Part shown: one piece after another, positions 1 to 12,175 of the stretch
Layout: each line of letters starts with the position of its first letter
How positions within the stretch are numbered: the first letter of the stretch is position 1
Assembly (NCBI RefSeq): GCF_958450345.1
Contig: NC_088780.1
Location: 2,912,501 to 2,976,500, forward strand
Reading direction: 5' to 3'
DNA length: 64,000 bases
Origin: Calliphora vicina
Lineage: Eukaryota > Arthropoda > Insecta > Diptera > Calliphoridae
Notes under the pieces: generated by a model
The model's input: only the letters and a program-made list of their open reading frames with translations
Database searches by the model: none
What the model was told of the DNA's origin: nothing
Made by a program: the position numbers and the translations under genes

Positions 1-262
1 GTTAATATCTTTCTAATCTGTATTTAACCCAAATTTTTACTTATGAAATATACGAGAAAACATGAATTTTAATTTTGATGTTTACAACAACAAAAAAACA
101 CTCTCACACAAAAAATAATTGACTTTTTTGAAAACTATATGAAAGATTATAGATCAGCGAATATGTTGTATTACTCAGTTCATAAAACACGGATATTGAG
201 TTATGACGTTGTTGCAGCAAATAGGCGATATGTTTACATAAATGATCTCAAATACCTTATTT

Positions 263-445
263 CAAGGTGCATTTAATAAGGTGCCATCGGCAGCACAGCT
301 GATTATAGAAATAGCTCGCACAAATGTCAAACTACATATATAAAAAATATTCGCCCGTACGTCAAACTCTATATATAAAAAATAAGTGAATTCGCCTGTA
401 TTTATTTCAATTCGCCACTGCTGTCACCTTGTTAAATACGCCTTG
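263..445. mobile_element. Short inverted-repeat element (MITE-like)
   Basis: The left end CAAGGTGCATTTAATAAGGT reappears inverted at the right end as CAAGGCGTATTTAACAAGGT, with further matching bases inward, so the 183-bp block is bounded by terminal inverted repeats. It is too short to code for anything. A possible duplication of TTAT lies a few bases outside each end, but it is not flush, so I do not assign a superfamily. Between the ends a short phrase (caaact..tatatataaaaaat) is repeated twice. Confidence 0.6.
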
Positions 446-970
446 CATTATTTGCTGTTTTTTATGTTTTTGTACACAAAATTCGTTGTTGTATTTTCAA
501 TTTAAAATGAAAATAGAAATTATTCGGTTAATCGAATAATTTTAAATTAACCGATTATTAACCGAATAAATCTAAACCTCGATTAATTATTTGCTCGATT
601 AACCGATTAAACCAGAAACCCGATTAATTGAATACCCTAGTATGTGGAATGAAAATTTGCACTTTACGACCAAAATTCTAGTAAATCCGATGAACATTTT
701 TTTGTTTTAATTTCAAAATATGTGTTTTTGGCGCTAACTGATTCACATTAAATAGACAAAAACTTTTATCTAAATAGTCTTATGGTCGTGAAAGGGTTAA
801 AGGAGTTTTAAGCACTTGATTCATTGTATAAAAAACACAAAATGTCCAACTTTATTATAAGTCTTATGGTTTTCATTAATTTATATGACAGAGATCAATG
901 TTAAACCAGAAAGGAAATTGTAACTACTTTTGAAACAATTATATGCTAAATTATTATCTACAGCGAAAAA
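446..970. other. AT-rich DNA with a cggttaatcg repeat cluster
   Basis: Positions about 520-640 hold a cluster of variants of cgattaaccg and cggttaatcg in both orientations, which makes overlapping weak dyads. The rest (650-970) shows no frame, splice pair or repeat that I recognise. Confidence 0.4.
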
Positions 971-1245
971 CAAGTAAGAAAGTTTAGTCGGTTAAGGCCG
1001 ACCATAAGATACCCCACACTGAGTAAATGAGCAAAAATATATGGTCAATTATAAATCGATTAGGTCTGCTTTATTTGTATATAAAACTTATTACTGGCAA
1101 ACTGTGTGTTGATATCTATATAAATGAAGCATTTATGGCAGATAAAGTTCTGTTTCGGGAGGACATTTATATGAGGGATAGATAAAATTAGGCACCGATT
1201 GTAATACATGTGCCAAATTTTATCGAAATATAGTTTACATAGAGA
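971..1245 (-). mobile_element. HINE-B copy 1, 5'-truncated
   Basis: Read on the minus strand, this ends in the family's 3' signature: a gtgtgggg-type box, a hairpin built on GGTCGGC..., then ctttcttacttg. The body matches the full copy at 31382-32064 only weakly and fades out near 1245, so the 5' half is lost. The open frame across it on the minus strand is incidental. Confidence 0.6.
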
Positions 1246-1749
1246 GCCAGACGAAAGCACCTTTTTGTTCTGAATGAAATCGGTAACCTAAATGGAATTT
1301 AAATTGCCAAAGTTATGGTAAGTTCTCTATCTATGGAAATGTTTAGTAAACAACACTGATGTCACAAATCAGAAGCCAAAAGTGCAGAAATGTAAAAAAT
1401 ATATAACTCAAAGAGGGAACATTAAAAATCAAGATACGTTTTTCCCGAAATTATTGTAGTAAATTTAACTAATAGAGCTTAGGACATAGTACACATTTTG
1501 GGTAAAGAATTGCGAATGTTATTATTCAAATAAATTTAAATTGTAATTTAAACTAAAACGAAATCTTTAAAATATATAAAAAAATCTAATTTTAGTTTGA
1601 ATGGGAAGTGGGTGCTATTTACCAACAATCACCTAATTTTTCATGTACAATTTTTCCTATACGATAATTTTCATAATTTTACCTCTACTAGCTTTTGAAT
1701 ATTGAGTTTAATTCTTCCAAATTAGGAAAATTTGTCACTGTTATGCGGT

Positions 1750-2236
1750 TCAATATCATTAGTGTAATATCGGGAATTCTGCCGGATCAATTGCTATTTA
1801 AATCAACAAAATCGGCCCACAAATATCTGAGATATAAGGAAAAAACCCGTACAACCTCGATTTTTAACCTATTTTTTATCTATCTCTGGATTACTAAGTC
1901 ATTAATATAGATAATATGGATATCCAATGATAGATATTTCAAAGTCCATGGATCAAAATCGGGAAAAATATTTTTTAACCCGAATTTTTTCTCACCAAAA
2001 AAATTTTTTAGGCAAAAATTCTTTTTTCAAAAAAAAAATAAAAAATAATATCTGGAAAAAACTTTTTTCAAAAAAATTAATTTAAATTTTTTAAAAAAAT
2101 ACAATTTCGAAAAAAACAATTTAAATATAAAATTTAATTTTGTTTACCTAAAAATATTAAAAAAAATTTATTTTAAAGTATAATTTGGTGAAGGGTATAT
2201 AAAATTCGGCACAGCCGAATATAGCTCTCTTACTTG
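1750..2236 (+). mobile_element. HINE-A copy 1, 5'-truncated
   Basis: The block starts in the family's internal segment (atatcgggaattctgccgg) and runs to the complete 3' end: ggtgaagggtatat, the hairpin ATTCGGCacaGCCGAAT, and ctctcttacttg ending at 2236 in a T-run. Its 5' third, including the terminal tataccct hairpin, is missing. The middle is long A/T homopolymer tracts that vary between copies. Confidence 0.75.
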
Positions 2237-3867
2237 TTTTTAGCTAATTATGGTAAAAATATTCATAATTTATTATTTATATACAAAAATTTCTGATAAA
2301 AAATTAAAAATTAATGTAATTAATTAAAAATTAGGCAATTAAAGTAAAAAAATATCTGATTTTTATCATGATGGACGATATTCATATAAGGCTTTTATAC
2401 AATAGTTCGATATTCTTATTGTTTTAAATTTAAAATTTCATTGATATGTTAATCACCAAAACTTTATATGTATAATCTTGTAACTTCCAGCATTATTGCA
2501 TCGATTCAATAACAAAATATTCACAATTTCTTTAATAATTCCTTTTTATACATACAAAACAGTTGGTTCTAGTCCAACTAAAAAATCAAAAACGAAAACT
2601 GAAAATTAGGTCACAACTCCCAACTGATTTAATTCAGTTTGGTGATGCTAGACTAAATAAAAAAACATAAAGATATTTTACATCGGTTTGAAACTCGGCA
2701 TATCCAGTCGATTTTTCCTCTACGTATATTTTGGATACATAATTGTAGCAAATAATCCAAAATTGTTTTATTTAATTACTTTACATTACATAAATTCTTT
2801 TTTTTTTAGAAATGACAATGATTCCAATTCACAATCCTCTAATATTTTGGCAATAGTTTTCTTAAATTTTCAGTACTGTTCCGGTACCATAATATTTTCA
2901 TTCATAGATTTTGTCTTATATTCAAAACCGTTCATTAAAAACGAAATACTTTTGATTTTATTCAGTTGATATTATATGTATGTACATATGTATTTTCCAT
3001 ACAAAAGCAATAAAATTCTACTTGCCGAATTTAAAACTCTCAGACATTGGAAGGTGCAACAGAAAATGGGGAAACAGGGCAACTGGTTTGTTTACATTGT
3101 ACGGATGTTGTTACTTAAAAATGTTGCTTTGTTGTTGGCATAAGTTTAAGTTTAAAGTATTTTTTTATATACATACATACATTTATTGTGTACATACAGC
3201 ATACACACTCATGTAAATACTCATGTATATGTATGTACGTACGTTGAAAGTGTATATAAATATTTGTATATTTTTCATTGCTGCTTTTTTATACGATTTT
3301 TTATTTTGTAAAAAGTCATTTGCTTTTGATGTTGTTTCATTTGCATTTCTACTTGTTGTTGTTGCTCCTGTTATTGTTTTTTTCCCAGAGATTTTTGTGT
3401 TGTTTTTTTTATTTTATTTACATATTTACTGTTATTCCACCCTAAAGGTATGTTAAAGTGAAATATGTTAAGAAAAACTGTTTGAATTTCAGTCTCTTTC
3501 TCTCTTCTACTCTCTTCTTTTACTTGTCTGTATTGGTAAGAGTTTTTATATGTTTCGTCTTGTTGTTGTAGTTTTTGCTGATGTTGCTGCTGCTGAACAT
3601 ACCTTTTTTGTTTTGGTTTTTTGTTTTGGAACGAAAAAAAAACAATGTGACAACAAACAAATAATGGCACATTTAAATTTATGTAGATTCTTATAAAAAA
3701 TATCAAATAAAAAGGAAAATTTATATAAAAATAAATACTTTAAAGTTTTTTACTTTATGATGGGAATAAAATTTAATTTACATGAATACACATATACAAT
3801 CATATAAATTGTTTTCAAGCAACAAAATTGCAAAATTTAATTTTATTGTTAAATATACATACATGTA
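2237..3867. other. AT-rich noncoding stretch
   Basis: T- and A-rich DNA with short tacata/gtatgt runs and a gttgctgctgctg tract near 3580-3597. A strong poly-T acceptor-like string ends at 2809, but no matching donor follows at a plausible distance. The open frames here are pyrimidine-rich translations without domain-like composition. Confidence 0.5.
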
Positions 3868-4004
3868 CATTAGGGTGGTTCGATTTGGCAATCGATTTGT
3901 GCCATCGATTTTTCGATAGCTTTCAGAAAATGTCAAAAAATAAAAGTAAATTTTTTTACTTTATCTGGACAAATTTTTGTCCATACAAATCTGCCCACCC
4001 TAAT
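3868..4004. mobile_element. Very short TA-flanked inverted-repeat element
   Basis: CATTAGGGTGG at the left faces CCACCCTAAT at the right, about 137 bp apart, with TA just outside the left end. The left end has the same opening (TACATTAGGGTGG) as the larger element at 10494-10958, so the two probably belong to one mariner-like MITE group. The inner dyad atcgatttttcgat adds secondary structure. Confidence 0.45.
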
Positions 4005-4711
4005 ATACATATTACTTTCAGTCAGCATGATAAATAATTTTGTTTCATTTACAAGAAATTCTCAGACACGAAATGGTATTGAAATATTTTATATGGGGTA
4101 CCTCAAGGCGTATGAAAAATGTAGGCGATTGCTTAATGAAAAATAACTCATACGTCTATTGGCTAAATGATTTCGATAATTTTAATGCTCCGTGCGGCTT
4201 AGTATTAAATGTTCGTAGAAAATTTTGTTGTTAGATATTGATTTTAAATACATGTTTAAATGTACAATTGTGAGTTTTGAATATTCATCATTCATCATAT
4301 TCTGTTAGGGATCTTCTAAAATCATAATTGTGGTTGGTTTAATATATTTTTTACATTTAATTTTACTTAAATATAAATTTTAAGAAACTCTGAATATCAT
4401 TATGCATGATAAAGCCCTGAGGCTGCAAGAAGGCATGCTATACAGATAGCTTTTTAAGCGAATCCGGTATGCAACCCGAAATTAGAATCTAAAAACCTCA
4501 GAAAATATTGTAGTATGTTCTCTAAAGTGTCACAATATATATGAATAGAAGATATTTTAAAAACTTAGCCATAGACTTTGTGGTTGACATTATTATATTG
4601 GACATGTCACGCTTTTGAAAAATATCTGCTTATACACTGAGGGAAAAATGACGTTGCGAAATCGACAACATCATTTCGTTTTCTAAAACCTTAAAAAAAT
4701 TATGATTTTAA
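4005..4711. other. AT-rich stretch, nothing recognised
   Basis: A 64-residue open frame lies at 4040-4234. Its codon use is not distinctive and no family is recognisable; it ends without splice signals. The rest is featureless A/T-rich sequence. Confidence 0.35.
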
Positions 4712-5180
4712 AAGTTTGGGGTCATTTTAATCCCAAGTGCCATTATGGGTTAATTTCCATTTTTGTGCTGTTATTATAAACCCTAGAGTTTATGTTATAT
4801 TTTCCTTAAGTTTCATCAAAATCGGCCCAAAAAAAAAAACAACATTTCTCTATCTTTCCAAGAGAAATTCCAAATATTGAAAAATTTGATCTTTGACCTT
4901 CACGATTTAAGGTTTAACGTTTTCCAATTTCATTAAAACTTTCAGATTATATTTAGAATTATCTGGACTATAATATTCTGAATAGGTTGTACTTAAAATT
5001 CATAACAGTAAGGAAATAGAGCTCATTCGCCAAAAAATGACCAAGTAATTGGTTTTTCTCGAAAATTTCCAAATTTAAATCGCAGGTACGGAAAAACTTA
5101 AGAGATACTTTCATAATTTTTTCACATTTTTATTCCCTAATAGATGATCAAAAAATTCTGAAATTCGTTTAACAAAATTT
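4712..5180 (+). repeat. Dispersed repeat E, copy 1
   Basis: This segment aligns collinearly with 46658-47110 on the same strand. Shared landmarks in order are cccaagtgc, ttaatttcc, catcaaaatcggccca, tttgaccttcacgatt, tataatattctgaatagg, gctcattcgccaaaa and tttaaatcgcaggtacgg. No terminal inverted repeats are visible, and neither copy has an open frame. It is an old interspersed repeat of unknown class. Confidence 0.6.
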
Positions 5181-7570
5181 TTAAAAATAAAAAAAATTTT
5201 ATTTTTTTGGTCATACATGCGAATAGGTTAACGTTAAAAATGAGCTTTTATTTTAATATTTATCAAAATATGTTAATTTTGTTCCTACATTTCTTATTCT
5301 AGTTGCCTGAGACACGTTAATGGTCTGGCGAATTTTTAATAACTTTAAAATTTTTTGACCAATTTCTTTTTTATATGTCTCATTAGAACGACAATTACGT
5401 ACACATTTCAATTATTTTAAATTAAATTGCAAAAGTAATTTTTGAATAGCAAAATTTTTACAAAAACTGAAAAAAATGCATTTTTTCCTCTTATAAATGC
5501 ATCTTAAACGTGCTTGCGGCACGTCTTACCCCAACCGATTTACCTAAAATTTTTTGGCATATGGTTCCTAGAAGACACACAGATCATTCAGTGGCTCGGA
5601 AGTCAATTAATATTTCGTTTTTGCCATTGACCGTCAATATTGTCAGATTTTAACGCTTAGTATTATTCCTTAATGGTTTTTTTTTAATCGTGTGTATATG
5701 TATATATGCAATCCACAGACTTTTGATAAGAGTATGACAACTTCATGCAATATGAATGGAAAATCGGTATGAAGGTCCTAAATGGCATGATGTTATTTGA
5801 TGGATCCAAACATTTTTGTTTGGGTTGTTTTGAAGTCACGGGAGCTGACAGTTTTCAAAGACAATAGCTGACAAGAGTGTGAGAACTTCTTGAAAATTAT
5901 ATCTCCGATATAATTCTGCTTAAGATACTGGTGGGGTAAAAAAAGGAAATTTTCCACTCCAAAACGGAAAATTTTTAATATAAAATAGAAAAAACAAGAA
6001 AAATTAGAACATACATATTATTTTATTGTCCTGGATCTGCGTTTGATCCTGCTAAATAAATTTAAATCGAAATAATTGTTCTCATACATTTAATCTTGAT
6101 CATTTAACCTTATAATGTTATTTAAAATCTTTTAAAACAAACATGAATTTGATTATGATTTTTAACAAACAAAATCACTAATATAATTGTTAGTTTTCAT
6201 AAATGTAGTTTAGAAAGTATTTTGGAAATTTAAAAAAGTTGCACAAATTGTTTTTGACAATAAAATAAATAAAACAACAATAACTAAACAGAAACATCAA
6301 AAGTTATATGTGACCAGCCAATTAAATATGTGTATAATGGCACTTTCCGCAGAAACATTCATCTAAATTCTATTTATACAGATACAGTTGGGTATTTTTT
6401 TATTTTATTTTGTTTAGTTATACATAGTTTTTCCAAAACCCAGTCTGAATTTGTTACTGTGATACAAATAAACACACAAACATGGACTACACACGTACAT
6501 ATGCATTTGTAAATAAAGTAATATAAAATGAATGCGTGTGTTGTGCGAGTATGTTGGTAGCGTTTACATTGTTCTTCAATTTATTGTACGTGAACATAAA
6601 CAACAAGTTACCTGAGTAAAGTAATGTAAACAGCAGCAACAACAGCAATCAAACTACAGCAAAATTTATTCTCTACAAATGTTTAGCTGGAGTAGCTATA
6701 CGAGGGCAGACGCTAAATTAAATGCCAATTTTACAAAATTGTAATATGTGGAGGGAATTAGTGGACAGTGTTGAAATATTTTCAGAAGCTTGTAGAATGA
6801 ATTTTCAAACTGTCAAACAACTACATACATATTTAGTATGAGTAAAAGCAGTAACTGGGCATTAAGTACCATACTGACCCACATGTAAAATTAAATAAAT
6901 TTTAGATTCAGTGTATGCGTCTACCTACACACACGTGTACACTACATATACAACACATACATACATATATTGTACTGTTGTAAGAGTAAAAGCTTTTCGT
7001 TTCTATTCAGTTTGTTTTTTTTTATATTTTTATTTTTACTTTGTTTACTATTTGTTTTTAGCCATACCAAAGATCTAATGCTGCACTGCAGTAGTAACTT
7101 TCCGGTTTTTAATTTTTGTATGTTTTAGCTTCTAAATGTTTTTATTCTTCTACGGATTGTAGCCGATAAAGAAACTAGACAAAAAGTTGACTTTGTTATC
7201 CTTTTCTCTTAACACATAAACAACTTGATGTGCACACTCATGAACGTATACGTTCGTACATTTATTCTATTCTACTTTACAATGATGTTTTGTTCGAATA
7301 AGAATGAATAACAAAAAAACGTATATTTACATGAGTACGAGTACAACAGATGAATATGAGTTTTTAACATTTTACGATTAGTACGTTGAATGTGTGTGTA
7401 TTTTGTATTTTCTCTTAGCCAGACAGAAAAAACAACAAATATCTCTGCTATACAAATGTGTGTTTACGAAAAAAAAATAATAATTCATATGCAATATGCT
7501 TTGACATTATATTGTGGTGTGTATTAATTAGGTTGTTCCCAATTTAATCCCCAACTTTAACATCATAGTT
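5181..7570. other. AT-rich noncoding stretch
   Basis: No coding frame of interest is present. Short palindromic microsatellite pieces (tacata, gtgtgt) are scattered through it, and the region 6610-6660 is rich in cagcaacaacagcaa. The only item worth separate note is the possible recursive splice site at 6611/6612. Confidence 0.45.
6607..6650 (-). promoter_or_regulatory. Candidate recursive (ratchet) splice site
   Basis: On the minus strand, a pyrimidine-rich stretch ends in ttactttactcag and is followed immediately by GTAACTTG, so an acceptor AG abuts a donor GT with no exon between them. This is the form of zero-length recursive splice sites known from long Drosophila introns. A single match in AT-rich DNA can arise by chance, and the donor half is not a perfect GTAAGT. 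Confidence 0.22.
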
Positions 7571-8937
7571 TGGGTTTTAATTGCCCGACCTGTTTTGATT
7601 CCCGGGAATCGGGAAATTTTGTTCGACATTCCCGGGAAACCGGCTATTCCCGAAATATATAATGATACTGTAAATTAGGAATATTATAGCCAAATTTCAT
7701 ATAAAAACTTAGTGTTATAATTATTAAATATCAGAGCTTCGATTTAAGTAATAAAATTTGAGCTAAATACACTATAATCTTAATCCGTAATTAATTTAGA
7801 TTCATTGTTTAAACTGAATTAATTGTAAAGTTAATTAATAACAGAATTTATTGAAACTTTTAATGTTTAAATTTTTGTTAAATCAAATCATTTACAAAAT
7901 TAATTGAAAAAATTGTCTTAAGCCTTTTTGTACTAGATTTGAATTGAAGAAAAATTTAATCATTTAATAAACATTTGAAGCTATTTTGTTCTGGATTTGA
8001 AGAAGAAATTTAAAGAAATTAGAATGATTCAATAAGAAATAAATTCTATAAATAATAAATTCACTTTTTAAATAAATAATAATAATAACAGTAATAATAA
8101 TAAGCGGTCTATTATTGCCGAGATATAAGCAAAAATTGTAAAAAACTTTTCACTGTTTTTATACCCTTCACCTTCGTGAGAAGGGTATATATAAGTTTGT
8201 CATTCCGTTTGTAATTTCTACATTTTTCATTTCCGACCCTATAAAGTATATATATTCTGGATCCTTATAGATAGCGGAGTCGATTAAGCCATGTCCGTCT
8301 GTCTGTCCGTCTGTCTGTTGAAATCAGTTTTCTGAAGACCCCAGATATCTTCGGGATCCAAATCTTCAATAATTCTGTCAGACATGCTTTCGAGAATTTT
8401 GCTATTTAAAATCAGCAAAATCGGTCTACAAATGGCTGAGATATGAGGAAAAAACCAAGACAACCTCGATTTTTTTACCTATTTTTGACCTATATCTGGA
8501 TTACTAAGACATTAATATAGACAATATGGATATCTAATGATAGATATTTCAAAGACATTTGCAACGACGTATATAAGACCATAGTAAGTTGGACCTACAA
8601 TGGGTCAAAATCGGGAAAAAAATTTTTAACCCGATTTTTTTTTCAAATTTAAAAAAAAAAAATTTAAATTTAAAAAAAAAAAAAAATTAAATTTAAAATA
8701 ACAATCGAAAAATTTTTTTTTCCAAAAATTGAAAAAACAACTAAAAAAAATTAAATTTTGTTTACCTAAAAATATTTAAAATTTTGAAGTATAATTTGGT
8801 GAAGGGTATATAAGATTCGGCACAGCCGAATATAGCACTCTTACTTGTTTTTTCTGGGGATGACCGACTAAAAATCACGGGAATCGGGTAGTGAAAAATT
8901 GGCATAATTCCCGGGAATTCATGGGATAAAAACCCTA
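7571..8937. repeat. CCCGGGAAT-type repeat, split by HINE-A
   Basis: The left part (7571-7660) carries gggtttt followed by attcccgggaatcggg and further cccgggaa palindromes. The right part (8866-8937) carries the mirror image, with cccgggaat and ending aaaaaccct. The two ends are inverted relative to each other, and the complete HINE-A at 8160-8847 lies between them. I read it as an inverted-repeat element or palindromic repeat that later received the HINE. The class is unknown. Confidence 0.45.
8160..8847 (+). mobile_element. HINE-A copy 2, full length
   Basis: This is the best reference copy (688 bp). It begins tatacccttcacc, which pairs with gaagggtata 15 nt later as a 5' hairpin. That same terminus recurs inverted as ggtgaagggtata near the 3' end, about 37 bp from the tip, so the terminal repeats are asymmetric. 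The 3' hairpin ATTCGGCacaGCCGAAT and then cactcttacttg close the element, and it is flanked by T-runs on both sides. A (CTGT)-rich stretch, gtccgtctgtctgtccg, lies near position 130. This arrangement is that described for Helentron-derived nonautonomous elements such as DINE-1. No frame codes for a helicase or Rep protein, so it is nonautonomous. Confidence 0.8.
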
Positions 8938-8999
8938 ATCAAAGTGTTTAAAAAATGCTTTTGTAAGGTGCCCCTGTAATCTTCTTTTTATATTTTCTT

Positions 9000-9195
9000 A
9001 ACATATATATGATTGTAGTAAACAAATATATGTTTATGGCAATCATGTTCATGATGTTTATGATATACAAAGCCGAGAACAATATAATATGCTAAATCCT
9101 TGGCACAAACATATACTTATGGTTACCACAATCACATTATTAATTACTGTCACAATATTATTTTTAAAAAACTTGTAAAAATGTTGAAATCGTAA
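9000..9195. mobile_element. Fragment of family I (ATGATTG-rich MITE)
   Basis: Phrases shared with 36925-38029 and 42348-43166 appear in order: atatatgattgtagtaaac, catgatgtttatgat, gagaacaatataatatg, cacaaacatatacttatgg, and attactgtcacaatattat followed by aacttgtaaaaatgttg. The outer cagagaaaaa ends are lacking, so this is an internal or right-hand fragment. Confidence 0.55.
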
Positions 9196-9217
9196 CAGCA
9201 TGCGGGTGAAAGTGTCT

Positions 9218-9372
9218 AGAGACAATTTTTGATCGGATAAAAGTTCCCATAAAACAATTTTTGTTGGATAAAAGTTTTTGTAGAAAATTATTTCTTCGTA
9301 TAAATGTTTCTATATGAAATTTTATTTCGGAAAGTTTCAATAGATAATTTTTGGTTGGATTAAGTTTGTCAA
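9218..9372. repeat. Degenerate ~36-bp minisatellite, about 4 units
   Basis: Units of the form gacaatttttg-tcggataaaagttccca repeat four to five times with mutations (aaacaatttttgttggata, aaattatttcttcgtata, gataatttttggttgga). The minus-strand 77-residue frame across it is the translation of the repeat and not a gene. Confidence 0.5.
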
Positions 9373-9404
9373 TTTGTGGACGGACAAAAAATTCCATACA
9401 ACAT

Positions 9405-9575
9405 TTTTGTTAAACAAATTCTGTCGGTCTACTCAAAATTTTAGAACTAAAGGAAATTTCATTTAATTTGATTAACAGAAAGAAATTTTTCAATATGACT
9501 GATGTATAACTAAGATGATGCTAGACAATGATGATCGTGTTGATTTTTATAAAATATATTGAATATTGTTGTTTC
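9405..9575 (+). repeat. Local duplicate K, copy 1
   Basis: Matches 11878-12175 on the same strand. Shared phrases are ctgt(c/g)ggtct, aaggaaatt, ctgatgtataa and gatgatgct...gttgat. The copies are about 2.5 kb apart and diverged. No termini or coding frame are visible. Confidence 0.4.
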
Positions 9576-10493
9576 TATATCAAATTGTATACCCTGATTA
9601 TAGTTGGAGACCCCAACTTTTGATACCATCCTATTGCGGATTTCTGTATGAGAAATTGTGTACTTGCCGCATTAGCCATAAATGTATGTAGTTGATGTTA
9701 CCAATACAATTTTTTGTTGTTGTTCTCTTCTATTTTCAGATGACATTAGAGCAATCTTTTGTATTGCTTTTGTAGTCTCTCTAGTTATTGTTGTTTAAGC
9801 TTCTGCTGCTGCTACAGAATGAATAATATTTCTTTGTTACTTAAATACAAAAAGCAAAGTACACCGATGACTACAGTATAAACAATTTTTAATTATATTA
9901 TGTTGTTGACATTTTGAAAGGGTTCACTCATTGCATTGACATTAAATGGCATGGAAACGACATGTATGATGTCAATTTAACTTGATATGTTTTGGTTTTA
10001 AATGAGCTTTTTGTTAATTGCTACTTTGAGTGTTATTTCAAGTAAAAGAAATAATGATTTTAGTTTTTAACATAATAATGAATTATTTTAAATAAATTAC
10101 AAATTACTTTCTTTCTCCTGGTTTTTTAAGTAGCCCTGTTTTTGTTTGTTTTTTCCTTTCGTTTTAATATTGTCTTAAATAGTTAATAAAACTGGCTATT
10201 ATTTAGCAAATTCGGTTATAAAATGCTCTACGACTTTATGCCCAATAACTCTCCAGTGTAAATCTGTTCTAATACATAAATAAAATAGTGTCGGTTAAAG
10301 GCCAAAGGAGCAGAAAAATAAGATGAACAAGAATTAAGGAACAACTAAATAAATTTCTTATATATACAATACGTTCATTTTGCAGTCCCTTATGAATGAC
10401 TAAACACATCACACCCAATACATTTTTATTAACAAAAATACTTACATGAACGTATGTAGATACAAATACACACATCATGCAATGACACATGTA
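9576..10493. other. AT-rich stretch, one isolated acceptor-like site
   Basis: A convincing acceptor, tctcttctattttcag, ends at 9740 on the plus strand, but no usable donor follows within several hundred bases. The sequence after it has stops in all frames. Otherwise there is only A/T-rich DNA. Confidence 0.35.
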
Positions 10494-10958
10494 CATTAGG
10501 GTGGCCCCAAAACAAAATGTATGAATATTCTCAACTAAAATAATAAATTATTATTTTATTCAAAGATGTCATTATTTGGTAAGTTGGATCAAAGAATAGA
10601 AAAATAATTTTTAAAGGTATTTAAGATGTTCTTCATATTTCTCGATAAGGAAACATTATGTAATTTTGGTATAATGTCGAAAAGTATTCGACATTTATAA
10701 ATTTTAGCAAAAAACTTACACTGAAATTTTTGATTTTCGAATCGCTTTTCTAATGTCTTTCTCATGATTAAAAATTTCATAAGTTTCCTTTGCGAGCAAT
10801 ATGATAAAAATCATAAAAACCTTCAACAGAACATTTTTCACCATTGATCCTGCTTTGAAGCTAGGACAAAAGTTTTGAGAAATGGTTTCCTCAAATAAAT
10901 ATTATTGTAATTTTAGTTGGGAAAATTTCACTTCCATACACACGGGGTGACCTTAATG
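10494..10958. mobile_element. TA-flanked MITE (mariner-like), 465 bp
   Basis: CATTAGGGTGGCCCC at the left matches the inverted right end CATTAAGGTCACCCC, followed by a second matching block around gtatg. Both ends are flanked directly by TA. TA duplication with short inverted repeats is typical of the Tc1/mariner superfamily. No transposase frame is present; the 63-residue minus-strand frame inside has no recognisable motif. Confidence 0.55.
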
Positions 10959-11161
10959 TACATATGTACATAAAGACAACATCAGTACAATGAGTAAACA
11001 AAACACATTGATTAAACTTTACTCTCGGCAAGGAAAAAAGGGAGTGAATAGTATAAAAGCTTCTATAGGAAACTGAAAAATATATATGATTTAAGATTTG
11101 CACAATGGAATAAATGTTGATTTCCAATGAAGTACTTCATAATGCCTTTACTTTATTTTAC

Positions 11162-11402
11162 TTTATTTTATTTTATTTTATTTTATTTTATTTTATTTTA
11201 TTTTATTTTATTTTATTTTATTTTATTTTATTTTATTTTATTTTATTTTATTTTATTTTATTTTATTTTATTTTATTTTATTTTATTTTATTTTATTTTA
11301 TTTTATTTTATTTTATTTTATTTTATTTTATTTTATTTTATTTTATTTTATTTTATTTTATTTTATTTTATTTTATTTTATTTTATTTTATTTTATTTTA
11401 TT
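11162..11402. repeat. (TTTTA)n microsatellite, about 48 perfect units
   Basis: An uninterrupted pentanucleotide run of about 240 bp, preceded by two imperfect units with C for T. Because the unit is 5 nt and contains no stop in two frames, two long spurious LFYFI-repeat frames cross it. The absence of any interruption suggests recent expansion. Confidence 0.95.
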
Positions 11403-11877
11403 ATCTCTTGGCAAGATCTTCGCTGCAAAATATCTAGTGTAATTAGTGTCTAGTATAATTGTAGCTTTCTTTGACATTTTGCGCCATAGTGCATTAAAAG
11501 CAGTAGCTAAATAGATACATCAACATATGTGTCTTTATACATATGTATGTATTTCTGTGATGTATTTGTGGGAGTACGGTTAGTTTATATACTAAATATA
11601 TCTGTAGATACATATGTATGTATGTACGACGAACGTTATAAAAATGTTTGCTTAAATGAAATTTTTATTGAATTGGACTCAAGGGATATCCTTTATTTAT
11701 ACCAAAATCAACAAACAACCAACATGGTGAAGAAAATCAAAAGAAAACAGTAACAAGACAAAATAAATAAAAGACAACAATTTAAAAAAAAAACTGCATA
11801 CATACATATTGTTACGAGTAAATACAATAAAAACACATGCAATATTTTTACTGTGTTGAAATGTAGAAAAAAATCTG

Positions 11878-12175
11878 TGGGTCTGCCAAAAATTTAAAAA
11901 CTTAAGGAAATTACAATCACTTCATTTTATTTGGTTGAACATTTAACATTAAAAATACATACAAAACATTAAAAAAAAATTCAATAAACCAAGAGGAAAA
12001 GGAAACTAATGATGATTGTTTTAAAGATTATAAACTAATCCCTACAAGATTTTACTGCCAATAAACTGTTAAGTTTATTAAAAACTCTAAGCAACACAAT
12101 AAGAACTTTTCAATTAAGTCTGATGTATAAGATAGAGTGCTAAACAAAGATGATGCTGTTGATATTAAGGATAAA
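11878..12175 (+). repeat. Local duplicate K, copy 2
   Basis: Diverged second copy of 9405-9575, longer in the middle. It contains gggtctgcc, aacttaaggaaatta, ctgatgtataagat and gatgatgctgttgat. No element ends were found. Confidence 0.4.

Noticed and set aside
11114..11453. Two overlapping ORFs of more than 100 codons with LFYFI repeats
   Set aside because: They are the translation of the (TTTTA)n run and carry no other sequence.
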